Of a stretch of 64,000 nt of DNA, positions 42,443 to 51,497 are shown in pieces. The notes below the pieces were generated by a model. The model had not been told where the DNA came from. It saw only the letters and a program-made list of their open reading frames with translations, and searched no databases. Origin of the DNA: Streptomyces cyaneochromogenes (lineage in GTDB: Bacteria > Actinomycetota > Actinomycetes > Streptomycetales > Streptomycetaceae); assembly GCF_003963535.1 (NCBI RefSeq), contig NZ_CP034539.1, positions 6,386,001 through 6,450,000 on the forward strand, written 5' to 3'. Each line of letters starts with the position of its first letter. Positions within the stretch are counted from its first letter, which is position 1. Both the position numbers and the translations under genes were made by a program.

Positions 42443-44088
42443 CCTCCACCCTTCCCGCGGTGACCACTCCGAAGGTCCCCGCGCAGAGAACAGCTGTCCC
42501 TGAAACGCGTTCGACCGCTCGAACGAACCCGTCGAAGCGTCTCCGTTCCTCCCGCTCCGACCTGCTCCTGTGCGGCGCGCTCCTCGTCGCGATCCTCGTC
42601 GTGCAGGGCTGGAACATCTCCGACTACCCGACCCTCAGCGACGACGAGGGCACCTACCTCGCCCAGGCCTGGGCCGTCCAGGAGGGCCGGGGCCTCGCCC
42701 ACTACACCTACTGGTACGACCACCCGCCGCTCGGCTGGATCCAGATAGCCCTGCTCACCTGGATACCGGCCGCGCTCAGCCCCGAGTCGATGACCGTCGG
42801 CTCGATGCGTGCCGCGATGCTCGTCATCAGCGCGGTCAGCGCGGTCCTGGTGTACGTGCTCGGGCGGCGGCTGTCCCTGCCGCGCTGGGCGGCCGGGCTC
42901 GGCATGGTCCTGTTCGGGCTGTCCCCGCTGTCGGTCGTGCTCCAGCGGGAGATCTTCCTCGACAACCTCGCGGTGATGTGGACGCTGCTCGCCTTCGCCC
43001 TCGCCGCCTCGCCGAGCCGCCACCTCTGGCATCACTTCGGCGCCGGGATGGCGGCCGCCACGGCCGTGCTGACCAAGGAGACGATGCTCTTCGTCCTCCC
43101 CGCGGTCTTCGTCACCATGTGGCGGCACAGCCACCGCGACACCCGCAAGTTCGCCCTCACCGGAGCCGTCACCGCCTGCGCGCTCATCGGCCTGGCCTAC
43201 CCCCTGTTCGCCCTGCTGAAGGGCGAGATGTTCCCGGGCGACGGCCATGTCTCGCTGTGGGACGGCATCAAGTACCAGATGACCAGGCCGGGTTCGGGCT
43301 TCATCCTCGACCAGGGCTCGGGCTCGCACGGTGTGCTCCGGTCCTGGCTCTACTACGACCGCGTCCTCATCCTCGGCGGCCTCGCGGGCGCGCTGCTGCT
43401 CCTGTTCACCTGGCGCTGGTCGGTCACCGCCCGCGCCCTGGCCGGACCGTCGTTCGCGGTGGCGATCCTCGCCCTGGTGGCCATGCGTCCCAACGGCTAC
43501 CTGCCCGCCATGTACGTCATCCAGGCGCTGCCGTTCCTCGCCCTGGTCCTCGCCGGAGGAACCGCCTCCGTCGCCCACGCCGCCCTGCGGCGGTGGAGGT
43601 CCGAGGGCGAGCACCGGTACCTCACCGGCGGGCGGTACGCCCTCGCGGCCGTCCTCGCGATCTCCGCCGGCGCCTATGTCGTACCCCGCTGGTACGACGG
43701 CGACCGCACCGCCGTCACGGCCGACGCCAACGCGCCCTACCAGGCCGCCTCGAAGTGGCTGTCCACCGAGGTGGCGGACCCGAAGGACACCCGCGTCCTC
43801 GTCGACGACGCGCTGTGGCTGGACCTGGTGCACGCCGGGTACGAGCCGGGGCTCGGCGTCATCTGGTTCTACAAGGCCGACCTCGACCCGGCCGTGACGA
43901 AGACGATGCCCCGCGGCTGGAAGGACCTCGACTACGTCGTCGCCTCGCCGACGGTACGGCGCGACGCGGTCGACCTGCCCAACGTCAAGGCGGCCATCGA
44001 GCACTCGACGCCGGTCGCCGTGTTCGGCAGCGGCGAGGACCGCATCGAGATCCGCCAGATCCAGACAGCCTCCGGAGGCGTTCGATGA
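42439..44088 (+). CDS. GT-C fold glycosyltransferase (GT39/ArnT-like), membrane
   Basis: 549 residues from GTG 42439, overlapping the previous stop by four bases. About 10 TM helices. After the first comes an outer loop with DDEGTYLAQAW, the acidic catalytic motif of lipid-phosphosugar-dependent GT-C enzymes (PMT/ArnT type). The second loop has REIFLDNLAV. The C-terminal 100 residues (about 430-549) form an external domain (VLVDDALWLDLVHAGYEPG...). The expected donor is a polyprenyl-phosphate sugar, which the following GT2-GtrA protein could make. The acceptor is unknown: protein, lipid or glycan. Tight overlap with its neighbours argues for one complex. Confidence 0.88.
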   Translation: MTSTLPAVTTPKVPAQRTAVPETRSTARTNPSKRLRSSRSDLLLCGALLVAILVVQGWNISDYPTLSDDEGTYLAQAWAVQEGRGLAHYTYWYDHPPLGWIQIALLTWIPAALSPESMTVGSMRAAMLVISAVSAVLVYVLGRRLSLPRWAAGLGMVLFGLSPLSVVLQREIFLDNLAVMWTLLAFALAASPSRHLWHHFGAGMAAATAVLTKETMLFVLPAVFVTMWRHSHRDTRKFALTGAVTACALIGLAYPLFALLKGEMFPGDGHVSLWDGIKYQMTRPGSGFILDQGSGSHGVLRSWLYYDRVLILGGLAGALLLLFTWRWSVTARALAGPSFAVAILALVAMRPNGYLPAMYVIQALPFLALVLAGGTASVAHAALRRWRSEGEHRYLTGGRYALAAVLAISAGAYVVPRWYDGDRTAVTADANAPYQAASKWLSTEVADPKDTRVLVDDALWLDLVHAGYEPGLGVIWFYKADLDPAVTKTMPRGWKDLDYVVASPTVRRDAVDLPNVKAAIEHSTPVAVFGSGEDRIEIRQIQTASGGVR

Positions 44089-45290
44089 CCCACGAGTACA
44101 CCGCCCCCGGGGAGCTGGGCGATCCCTCGGTAGAGGCCGCCGAGGTGCCCGAGCCGGGCGCCGTCACCATCGTCGTACCGACCTTCAACGAGTCGGCGAA
44201 CGTACGGCAGTTGCTGCACATGATCACCGAGTCGGTGCCGTCCCGGCTGCCCTGCGAGGTCGTCTTCGTGGACGACTCCACCGACGACACGCCCCAGGTC
44301 ATCAAGGAGGCCGCGCAGGACTGCCCGTTCCCCGTCACCGTCATCCACCGCGACGAACCCGTCGGCGGGCTCGGCGGCGCGGTCGTCGAGGGGATGAAGG
44401 CGGCAGGGTCGGACTGGATCGTCGTCATGGACGGCGACTGCCAGCACCCGCCGTCCCTCGTGCCGGACCTGGTCGCCACCGGTGAGCGCGCGAACGCCGG
44501 GCTCGTCGTCGCCTCCCGGTACATCAAGGGCGGCAGCCGGGCCGGGCTCGCCGGCAGCTACCGGGTGGCCGTGTCGCGGGCGGCGACCTGGCTGACCAAG
44601 TCCCTCTTCCCGCGCCGCCTGCACGGCATCAGCGACCCGATGAGCGGCTTCTTCGCCATCCGCCGCAGCGACATCACCGCGGACGCGCTCAAGCCGCTCG
44701 GCTACAAGATCCTGCTGGAGCTGGCCGTGCGCAGCCGCCCGCGCACGGTCACCGAGGTGCCGTTCGTGTTCCAGGAGCGGTTCGCGGGGGAGTCCAAGTC
44801 CACGGCGGCGGAGGGGCGGCGTTTCCTGCGGCACCTAGCCGGGCTGCGTACGGCCGACCCGCTGTCCCGCATGGTGGTGTTCGGGCTGATCGGGCTCACC
44901 GGCTTCGTGCCGAACCTGGCCGCGCTGTGGGCGATGACCGAGGCGGGGCTGCACTATCTGCCCGCCGAGATCGTCGCCAACCAGTTCGGCGTGGCCTGGA
45001 ACTTCCTGCTGATCGAGAAGCTGCTGTTCCGCGACCGCCGCGTCCACCGCCACTGGGCCGACCGCACCATCCGGTTCGCGCTGCTCGCCAACGCCGACCT
45101 GGTGCTGCGCATCCCGCTGATCGCGCTGTTCGTCGGGCAGTTCGGGCTGGCCGTGCTGCCCGCCACGGCACTGGCCCTGGTCGTCACCTTCGTCCTGCGC
45201 TTCGCCGGTACCGAAGCGCTGGTCTATCTGCCGCGCCGGGGCCGGAAGGGGACCGGGCGCGGGAGCCGCACAGCAAGGAGCACTGCATGA
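44085..45290 (+). CDS. GT2 polyprenyl-phosphate glycosyltransferase with GtrA domain
   Basis: 401 residues from ATG 44085 (CCGGAGG six bases upstream), overlapping the previous stop as ATGA. The GT-A domain has VTIVVPTFNESANV, FVDDSTDDT, VMDGDCQHPP (DxD-like) and SRYIKGG, then DPMSGFFAIRR, the signature of dolichol-phosphate mannose synthase-like enzymes. The C-terminal 120 residues carry four TM helices of the GtrA/DPMS3-like family (FGLIGLTGFVPNLAALWAM, FGVAWNFLLIEKLLF, ...), which may flip the product. It probably makes a polyprenyl-phosphate sugar (mannose or glucose) for the GT-C enzyme. Coupled at its end to the oxidase gene by another ATGA. Confidence 0.9.
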   Translation: MTHEYTAPGELGDPSVEAAEVPEPGAVTIVVPTFNESANVRQLLHMITESVPSRLPCEVVFVDDSTDDTPQVIKEAAQDCPFPVTVIHRDEPVGGLGGAVVEGMKAAGSDWIVVMDGDCQHPPSLVPDLVATGERANAGLVVASRYIKGGSRAGLAGSYRVAVSRAATWLTKSLFPRRLHGISDPMSGFFAIRRSDITADALKPLGYKILLELAVRSRPRTVTEVPFVFQERFAGESKSTAAEGRRFLRHLAGLRTADPLSRMVVFGLIGLTGFVPNLAALWAMTEAGLHYLPAEIVANQFGVAWNFLLIEKLLFRDRRVHRHWADRTIRFALLANADLVLRIPLIALFVGQFGLAVLPATALALVVTFVLRFAGTEALVYLPRRGRKGTGRGSRTARSTA

Positions 45291-47713
45291 GATCGAGCCG
45301 CACGAGAGCCGGACGGAGAACGGCCCTGTTGGCCGTCCTCGGCCTCACCGGAGGCCTCCTCCTCACCGCGCCCCAGCCCGCCTCCGCCGCCAACCTCATC
45401 AAGAACCCCGGCTTCGAGACCGCGGGTACCGACGACATGCCCTACTGCTGGAAGAAGTCCGGCTGGGGCGACAACGACGTCACCTTCGAGACGGTGGCCG
45501 ACGCCCACTCGGGCGGCAAGGCCATGAAGGTCACGCTCACCCGCCGCGTCGACGGCGACCGCAAGGCGCTGATCACCGAGTCCGCCGAGTGCGCGCCGGT
45601 CGTCACGCCGGGCAAGCAGTACGACCTGGGGCTCTGGTACAAGTCGACCACCCCCGACACCTCGGTCACCCTCTTCCGGCACGACCCCACGGCGGGCTGG
45701 CAGTACTGGACGGACCTCAAGACGCTGGAGATGGCGGGCGGTTGGACCGAGGCGACGGTCCGCACACCCGAGGTGCCCGCCGGCACCGACCGGATCGCCT
45801 GGGGCGTCTCCGTCTACGGCACCGGTTCCGTCACCACCGACGACTACACGATGGACCAGGTCGCCGACCCCGTCCCCGACCCGGTGTGCACGGGCACCGC
45901 GGAGGAGTGCGCGAACGGCCGCTGGGACGTCCTGCCGACCAAGAACCCGGTCCGCTCCATGCACTCCGTCGTCCTCCGCAACGGCAAGGTGTTGCTGATC
46001 GCGGGCTCCGGCAACAGCGAGCAGATGTTCGCGGCGGGCACGTTCACCAGCGCGGTCTACGACCCGCAGAACGGCACGTACAAGCAGATCACCACGCCCA
46101 AGGACATGTTCTGTGCGGGCCACGTCCAGCTCGACGACGGGCGTGTGCTCGTCATGAGCGGCAACAAGGGCTATCCGTCGGCCGACGGCACGATCGGCTA
46201 CCAGGGCTACAAGGACTCGTACGTCTTCGACCCGGTCACCGAGACCTACAGCAAGACCAACGACATGAACGACGGCCACTGGTATCCGTCGGCCACGATC
46301 CTCGGCAACGGTGACGTGATCTCCTTCGGCGGGCTGAAGGAGGACTCGACCGGCTCGGTGACCGCCGAACTGTGGTCGGACGCCGAGCAGAAGTGGCTCG
46401 AACTCTGGAAGGTCAACCAGACCTGGTCCTACTGGGGCCTGTACCCGTCGATGATCCTGATGCAGGACGGCCGCCTCTTCTACTCGGGCAGCCACACGTT
46501 CGGCAACAACATCCCCGGCACCGGGTCGGCGATCTACGACTACGACGCCAACACGATCACCCAGGTCCCCGGCCTGCGGAACAAGGACGAGCGCGACCAG
46601 TCCGCGAGCGTGCTGCTGCCCCCGGCCCAGGACCAGAAGGTCCTCATCATCGGCGGCGGCAACATCGACTCCAACCCGGACGCCAACCGCCTCACCGACG
46701 TCATCGACCTCAAGCAGCCCAACCCGTCCTACGTCGCCGGCCCGCCGCTCCCGCAGGGCACCGTCGACCTCGGAGCCGGCAAGGTCCCGCAGACCGGCAA
46801 CCAGGGCAAGATGTACGTCTCCGCCGTACTCCTGCCCGACGGCAAGGTCCTGGAGACGGGCGGCGCGCTGCACAACCGGGCCGACCCGGTGTACGAGTCG
46901 TCGCTCTACGACCCGGCGACGGGCACCTTCGACCCGGTGGCGGCCGACCCAGAGGAGCGCGGCTACCACTCCTCGGCGTTCCTGCTGCCCGACGGCCGCG
47001 TGATGACCACCGGCGACAACCCGGGCAACGGCAGCTGGAACCACGACGTGTCGATCTACACCCCGCCCTATCTCCTCAAGGGCGAGCGTCCGGCGATCAC
47101 TTCGGTCATCGACACCGAGTGGACGTACGGCGACACCCAGCGGATCACCGTCGACCGGCCCATCGCCAAGGCCGAACTGATCCGCCCGGCCGCCGTCACC
47201 CACTCCTCCGACCCGAACCAGCGCTTCGTGGATCTCCCCCTGTCGGTGGACGGCAACAACATCGACCTGAACGTGACGAGCAACCCCAACCTGGCCCCGC
47301 CCGGCTGGTACATGCTCTTCGCGGTGGACGCGAACGGAGTGCCGTCGGTCGCCAAGTGGGTGCACCTCCAGGGCCCGCAGGCACTGAGCGCGACGGATGC
47401 CTCCGCCCACGTCCACGACTTCGCCGACAACCTCGAGGGCAAGGTCACGGGCCCCGGCAAGAAGCGCACGTCGCAGAAGGTCGGCCCGACCGTCTCCGGC
47501 TGCGACCGGCACTACGGCTCCGCCAACGTCTGCGTCCCGACGGACTTCCCGCCGACCGTGAGGGCGACGACGAAGGCCCGCTGCGACTGGCTGAAGAAGA
47601 ACGACTACGGCCGTCTGAAAGTCAACGGCAAGGACGATCCGCTGCGGCTGGACCGGAACAGGGACGGAATCGCCTGCGGAAAGGGTGATGTGACCCTGCG
47701 TCAGCTCCCGTAG
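45287..47713 (+). CDS. secreted galactose-oxidase-like copper radical oxidase
   Basis: 808 residues from ATG 45287, AAGGAG upstream, overlapping the previous stop (ATGA). Signal peptide 1-34, then an N-terminal carbohydrate-binding-like domain (NLIKNPGFET..., about 36-200), Kelch propeller (about 210-610), a DUF1929-like C-terminal domain (about 615-720) and an excalibur calcium-binding motif (DRNRDGIAC) at the end. Ligands mapped onto galactose oxidase: Cys276 (MFCAGH) and Tyr333 (HWYPSA) for the thioether cofactor, Tyr560-His561 (GYHSSAF) and His639 (VTHSSD). The stacking Trp is not at the equivalent place after Tyr333. It should oxidise a primary alcohol of a glycan to an aldehyde with H2O2 release, like GlxA. 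An N-terminal Tat-like RR is not compelling. Confidence 0.9.
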   Translation: MRSSRTRAGRRTALLAVLGLTGGLLLTAPQPASAANLIKNPGFETAGTDDMPYCWKKSGWGDNDVTFETVADAHSGGKAMKVTLTRRVDGDRKALITESAECAPVVTPGKQYDLGLWYKSTTPDTSVTLFRHDPTAGWQYWTDLKTLEMAGGWTEATVRTPEVPAGTDRIAWGVSVYGTGSVTTDDYTMDQVADPVPDPVCTGTAEECANGRWDVLPTKNPVRSMHSVVLRNGKVLLIAGSGNSEQMFAAGTFTSAVYDPQNGTYKQITTPKDMFCAGHVQLDDGRVLVMSGNKGYPSADGTIGYQGYKDSYVFDPVTETYSKTNDMNDGHWYPSATILGNGDVISFGGLKEDSTGSVTAELWSDAEQKWLELWKVNQTWSYWGLYPSMILMQDGRLFYSGSHTFGNNIPGTGSAIYDYDANTITQVPGLRNKDERDQSASVLLPPAQDQKVLIIGGGNIDSNPDANRLTDVIDLKQPNPSYVAGPPLPQGTVDLGAGKVPQTGNQGKMYVSAVLLPDGKVLETGGALHNRADPVYESSLYDPATGTFDPVAADPEERGYHSSAFLLPDGRVMTTGDNPGNGSWNHDVSIYTPPYLLKGERPAITSVIDTEWTYGDTQRITVDRPIAKAELIRPAAVTHSSDPNQRFVDLPLSVDGNNIDLNVTSNPNLAPPGWYMLFAVDANGVPSVAKWVHLQGPQALSATDASAHVHDFADNLEGKVTGPGKKRTSQKVGPTVSGCDRHYGSANVCVPTDFPPTVRATTKARCDWLKKNDYGRLKVNGKDDPLRLDRNRDGIACGKGDVTLRQLP

Positions 47714-48429
47714 TCCGCCAGGGCGCGCTCCACGATGGCCACCAGCTGCTCGTGGTGCGCGCCCTTCCAGTACGCCCGCTTGCACCGGGTGCACTGCGCG
47801 AAGACGTCGTACGACCGCTGCGTCCCGCCCTCCAGCTGGTCCGCCACCTCGTCCTTGGTGGCCTCCTTGAGCAGGCCGTTGCAGGCGGTGCAGCGGGTCC
47901 AGGGACGCAGCTCGGGGCGGAACCGCTCGAGGATGTCGCGGAGTTGGTCGTCGGGGCGGGTGCTGTAGACGAAGGCACCGGCCCACAGCTCGCGGCGCCG
48001 CAGCAGACCCCGGTCACGGCTGAGCATGACCCGCTGCTCGGCGGCCGAGCGGGCGGCGAGCGCCGGGTCGCCGATGTCCGTCGACTCGTACGCCGTGTCC
48101 ACGCCGAGCAGGCGCATGCGCCGGGCGAGGGTGCCGAGATGGACGTCGAGCAGGAAGCGCAGGGGAGCGCCGGGCACCCGCTGGGGGCGTGCGACGGGCC
48201 GTACCGAGACGGACTCGCCCGCTGCCGGGATGTGCGACACCGGCACCTCACGGCCGTCCACGACCACCGCACCGACCTCCGTCAGCGGGACGCCGAGGGA
48301 CTCGACGACATGGCCGAGGGTCGAGACGCCGTCGGTGGTGACCTGGGCGGCACCGCCCTCGCGCCGTCCGTTGGGGAGGAAGATGCGCAGTTCGGGGGCG
48401 AACTCGACATGGATCCCGGGACCGTTCAC
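47701..48429 (-). CDS. Mut7-C RNase domain protein with ubiquitin-like N-terminus
   Basis: 242 residues from GTG 48429. The N-terminal 85 residues are a ubiquitin/MoaD-like fold (IHVEFAPELRIFLP...VGAVVVDGREV). The C-terminal 155 are Mut7-C: RFLLDVHLGTLARRMRLLGVDTAYES, then MLSRDRGLLRR (PIN-like acidic residues), and a four-Cys zinc ribbon (CTACN and CTRCK). This fusion is common in bacteria and is thought to be an RNA nuclease with a sulfur-carrier-like partner domain; the biological role is not known. Its last 13 bases overlap the 3' end of the copper oxidase gene on the other strand. Cytosolic. Confidence 0.92.
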   Translation of the reverse strand: MNGPGIHVEFAPELRIFLPNGRREGGAAQVTTDGVSTLGHVVESLGVPLTEVGAVVVDGREVPVSHIPAAGESVSVRPVARPQRVPGAPLRFLLDVHLGTLARRMRLLGVDTAYESTDIGDPALAARSAAEQRVMLSRDRGLLRRRELWAGAFVYSTRPDDQLRDILERFRPELRPWTRCTACNGLLKEATKDEVADQLEGGTQRSYDVFAQCTRCKRAYWKGAHHEQLVAIVERALADYGS

Positions 48430-48462
48430 CTCGTCAGGATGTCACGGCTAGGGGCTCGTGCC

Positions 48463-49101
48463 TCAGGTGTTTTTCGCGGGGAGGCCGTGCTCGATGACGT
48501 CCAGGGCGCGGTCCACCAGATCGCGGAGTTCGTCCTGGCAGTCGTTCTCCGCCCAGGTGATGTTGGCCTCCATCAGGCCGCCGACCAGGGACATCGCGTA
48601 GACCCGCACTTCGAGGGAGTCGGCGTCCAGACCGTGGCGCTCGGCGATGGCACCCCGCAGCAGCAGTCCGGTGGCCGACATGCTCTCGATCATCCGGGCG
48701 CGGACGGCGGGGATCTGGACCGCCAGGTGCGCCCGGACCCGGACCGCCTCGGGGTCCTCGGCGAGCAGCGCGTCCATGGACCGGTGCAGCACGTACCGCA
48801 CCGAGTCCAGCCAGGACTCCGTGGCGGGCCGGGCACGCAACTCCTCCAGCATCAGAGGGTCGTACTCGTCCGTGAGGACGATGTCCTCCTTGGTCGGGAA
48901 GTAGCGGAAGACCGTGGACGGCGACACCTCGGCGCGCTCGGCGATCTGCTCGATCGTGGTGGCGTCGTAGCCCTGCTCCTTGATCAGGGCGTACGTCGCC
49001 TCACGGATCGCCATCCTGGTCTTGATCTTCTTCCGTTCGCGTAGTCCCAGCTGGGGGCCTTCGGGGAGGGGGACGGGGCGTGCGGGTGTCATGGGGCTCA
49101 T
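48463..49101 (-). CDS. TetR family repressor coupled to MFS efflux gene
   Basis: 212 residues from ATG 49101, overlapping the stop of the MFS gene as ATGA. HTH at about 28-70 (KIKTRMAIREATYALIKEQGYDATTIEQIAERAEVSPSTVFRYFPTKEDIV), typical of TetR; the C-terminal 140 residues are the ligand-binding/dimerisation domain (QIPAVRARMIESM, RVYAMSLVGGLMEANI). It should repress the MFS operon, and so itself, through the palindrome at 50644-50658. The inducer is probably a transported drug. An ATG three codons later (49092) is less likely because the coupling overlap would be lost. Confidence 0.92.
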   Translation of the reverse strand: MSPMTPARPVPLPEGPQLGLRERKKIKTRMAIREATYALIKEQGYDATTIEQIAERAEVSPSTVFRYFPTKEDIVLTDEYDPLMLEELRARPATESWLDSVRYVLHRSMDALLAEDPEAVRVRAHLAVQIPAVRARMIESMSATGLLLRGAIAERHGLDADSLEVRVYAMSLVGGLMEANITWAENDCQDELRDLVDRALDVIEHGLPAKNT

Positions 49102-50639
49102 TGTCGGGCATCGGCCTGCTCGGCAGCCATGTCCGGGGTCTCGGGCTTCTCCGCTTCCGGGGTGCTCGGCAGGAAGGCCGCCGCCAGCAGGGCGGAGACG
49201 AGGGCCGCGATCGCACACACCAGCAGCACGACGCCCATGCCGTGGACGTAGGCGCTGTTCGCGGAGGCCGCGAGCTGTGCCGACCCCGCCCGTTCGGCGA
49301 CCAGGTGTGCCGCGACCACGGACTCGCCGGCCGTGTCGGCCGCCTCGGTGGGCAGCCCGGTGACGTCGAGCCGGTCCCGGAAGGCGCCGGCGAGCAGACT
49401 GCCGAGCAGGGCGATGCCGATCGCGCCGCCGACCTGACGCAGGGTCATCAGCAGCCCGGAGCCGCTGCCGGCGCGGTCGCGGGGCAGCGCGCTGAGGCCG
49501 CCGTTCATGGCGGGGATGAGCGAGAGACCGAAGCCGAGGCCGGTGATGGTGAGCCACAGCGCCACGAATCCGTAGCCGGAGCCCACCGCCGTGCGGCTGC
49601 CGAGGAACCCGGCGAAGGCCAGCACCACCAGGCCCGCGCTCACCGCGGCACGCGCGCCGAAGCGGGCGACGACCTTCGGGGCGAGGCGGGAGGCGACCAG
49701 CAGTCCGCCCATCATCGGCAGCAGCCGCACGCCGGTGCCCAGGGCGTCGTGGCCGAGGACGGCCTGGAGGTAGGGCGGCAGCACGAACAGCAGGCCGGTC
49801 AGGATGAACGTCACCAGGGTCGCGGCGACGGTGTTGAAGAGGAAGCCGCGGTGGGCCAGCAGGTTCATGTCGAGCATGGGGCGCTCGACCCGGCGTTCGC
49901 GCACCACGAGCGCGGCGATCAGCAGCACGGCCGCCCCGAGCATGCCCAGGACCAGCGGGTCGCCCCAGCCCCGGGTAGGCGCCTCGATGATGCCGTAGAC
50001 GAGCGCGCCGAGCCCGGTCGCGGTGAGGGCCGTCGAGACGGTGTCGACCTCGGGGGAGGCGGGGTCCTTCGTCTCGGGGAGCAGGAAGACGCAGGCGGTG
50101 ATGCCGATCGCGGCCATGGGGAGGTTGATCAGGAAGACCGAGCCCCACCAGAAGTGGTTCAGCAGCCAGCCGCCGATGATCGGGCCGAGGGGCAGGCCGA
50201 GCGCGGAGGCGGCGGAGGTGATGCCGACGGCCTTGGTGCGCTCCGCGGGCCCGAAGAGGGTGGGTAGCACGGACAGCGAGAGCGGGGTGACCAGTGCCGC
50301 GCCGACGCCCATCACGGCACGCGCGACGATCACCGCGTTCACGTCGCCGGCCAGTGCGCCGACCAGCGACCCAGCGAGGAAGATCCCGAGCCCGGTGATC
50401 AGCATCAGCCGCCGCCCGAAGCGGTCGCCGAGCAGGCCCGCGGGGAGCATCAGCGCGGCGAAGACGACGACGTACGCGTCCGCCATCCACTGCTGCTGGC
50501 CGGTGGTGGCACCGAGATCGGCGGCCATCGTCGGCAGCGCGACATTGAGGATCGTCATGTCGAAGCCGAGCGTGAGCATGCTCGCGACCAGCGCGGCGAG
50601 AGCCCACCAACGGCGAGGATCTGGAGTGACAGTTTCCAT
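49098..50639 (-). CDS. MFS drug efflux transporter, DHA2/EmrB-QacA type (14 TM)
   Basis: 513 residues from ATG 50639. Fourteen predicted TM helices. Motif A reads LLGDRFGRRLMLITG; motif C-like GLPLGPIIGGWLLNHFWW; DHA2 motif D1 region FDMTILNVALPTM near the start. It is a proton-driven exporter of toxic compounds in the cytoplasmic membrane. The message appears leaderless: TACTCT on the minus strand (50646-50651) lies six bases before the ATG. The TetR gene is coupled to its 3' end, and a palindromic operator overlaps the -10 box. Closed upstream by a hairpin (50695-50723) belonging to the trhA gene. Confidence 0.95.
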   Translation of the reverse strand: METVTPDPRRWWALAALVASMLTLGFDMTILNVALPTMAADLGATTGQQQWMADAYVVVFAALMLPAGLLGDRFGRRLMLITGLGIFLAGSLVGALAGDVNAVIVARAVMGVGAALVTPLSLSVLPTLFGPAERTKAVGITSAASALGLPLGPIIGGWLLNHFWWGSVFLINLPMAAIGITACVFLLPETKDPASPEVDTVSTALTATGLGALVYGIIEAPTRGWGDPLVLGMLGAAVLLIAALVVRERRVERPMLDMNLLAHRGFLFNTVAATLVTFILTGLLFVLPPYLQAVLGHDALGTGVRLLPMMGGLLVASRLAPKVVARFGARAAVSAGLVVLAFAGFLGSRTAVGSGYGFVALWLTITGLGFGLSLIPAMNGGLSALPRDRAGSGSGLLMTLRQVGGAIGIALLGSLLAGAFRDRLDVTGLPTEAADTAGESVVAAHLVAERAGSAQLAASANSAYVHGMGVVLLVCAIAALVSALLAAAFLPSTPEAEKPETPDMAAEQADARQ

Positions 50640-50643
50640 GAAA

Positions 50644-50676
50644 TGAGAGTAGCTCTCAAAAGATAGGAACTGTCAA
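50644..50676 (-). promoter_or_regulatory. promoter/operator of the MFS-TetR operon
   Basis: On the minus strand: TTGACA (50671-50676), 19-base spacer, TACTCT (50646-50651), ATG at 50639. TGAGAG-TAG-CTCTCA (50644-50658, plus strand) is a perfect 6-bp-arm palindrome covering the -10 box, the expected site for the linked TetR protein. Confidence 0.7.
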
Positions 50677-50694
50677 TCGGTTTCGGCATGCAAA

Positions 50695-50723
50695 AAGGGC
50701 CACGGCGTTGAGCCGTGGCCCTT
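50695..50723 (-). terminator. terminator after trhA
   Basis: AAGGGCCACGGC (50695-50706), loop GTTGA, GCCGTGGCCCTT (50712-50723); a 12-bp stem 19 bases beyond the trhA stop and upstream of the MFS promoter. Confidence 0.88.
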
Positions 50724-50741
50724 CGAGGAGCGGTGTGCGGA

Positions 50742-51497
50742 CTACCCGTGCTGGTATGCCACCAGCGAGATCCCCACGTAGTGCGTGATGAACGCCGCCA
50801 GCGTGAAGGAGTGGAAGACCTCGTGGAAGCCGAACCAGCGCGGTGACGGGTTCGGGCGCTTGATGCCGTAGATCACTCCGCCCGCGCTGTAGAGGACACC
50901 GCCGACGATGACCAGGACCAGCACCGCGATGCCGCCGCTGCGCATGAAGTCCGGCAGGAAGAAGACGGCCGCCCAGCCCATCGCGATGTAGCAGGGGGTG
51001 TAGAGCCAGCGCGGGGCGCCGACCCAGAAGACGCGGAAGATGATGCCCGCCGCGGCGGCGGCCCAGATGCCCCACAGCAGCCACTGGCCCTTGGCCTCCG
51101 GCAGCAGCAGCATCGTCAGCGGTGTGTAGGTGCCTGCGATGATCAGGAAGATGTTGGCGTGATCCAGCCGGCGCAGGATGCCGTCCATGCGCGGGCTCCA
51201 GTTGCCCCGGTGGTACAGCGCGCTCACGCCGAACAGCAGGCAGGCGGTGAGGGCGAAGATCCCGCAGGCGAGGCGGCCCCGCGCCGAGTCCGCGAGGGCG
51301 GTGAGCACCAGGCCCGAGACGAGCGCGGCCGGAAACATGCCGAGATGCAGCCAGCCGCGGAGCTTGGGCTTGATCTCGTCCGTGAGCTGCTGGGCGTGGT
51401 GTGCGATCTGGTGCGGCAATGAGCGCGCGTCGGACTCGCGGCCGGCGGCCGGCGTGTCCGTTGGCGCGTCGGGGGCGGGCGACGTCATGCGGGGCAT
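50742..51497 (-). CDS. trhA: hemolysin III/PAQR family membrane protein
   Basis: 251 residues from ATG 51497 (a second ATG three codons later is possible). After a 60-residue soluble N-terminus come seven TM helices: LGMFPAALVSGLVLTALA, LACGIFALTACLLFGVSALYH, FLIIAGTYTPLTMLLL, LWGIWAAAAAGIIFRVFWV, LYTPCYIAMGWAAVFFLPDF, ALVLVIVGGVLYSAGGVIYGI and FHSFTLAAFITHYVGISLV. Conserved metal/lipid-binding residues: YHRGNWS, LDHANIF(L)I and the C-terminal HEVFHSF. The family (TrhA) affects membrane energetics and lipid homeostasis; despite the name, haemolysis is not its normal role. Divergent from pckG. A TACGG-AA-CCGTA palindrome (51504-51515) lies just upstream. Confidence 0.9.
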   Translation of the reverse strand: MPRMTSPAPDAPTDTPAAGRESDARSLPHQIAHHAQQLTDEIKPKLRGWLHLGMFPAALVSGLVLTALADSARGRLACGIFALTACLLFGVSALYHRGNWSPRMDGILRRLDHANIFLIIAGTYTPLTMLLLPEAKGQWLLWGIWAAAAAGIIFRVFWVGAPRWLYTPCYIAMGWAAVFFLPDFMRSGGIAVLVLVIVGGVLYSAGGVIYGIKRPNPSPRWFGFHEVFHSFTLAAFITHYVGISLVAYQHG

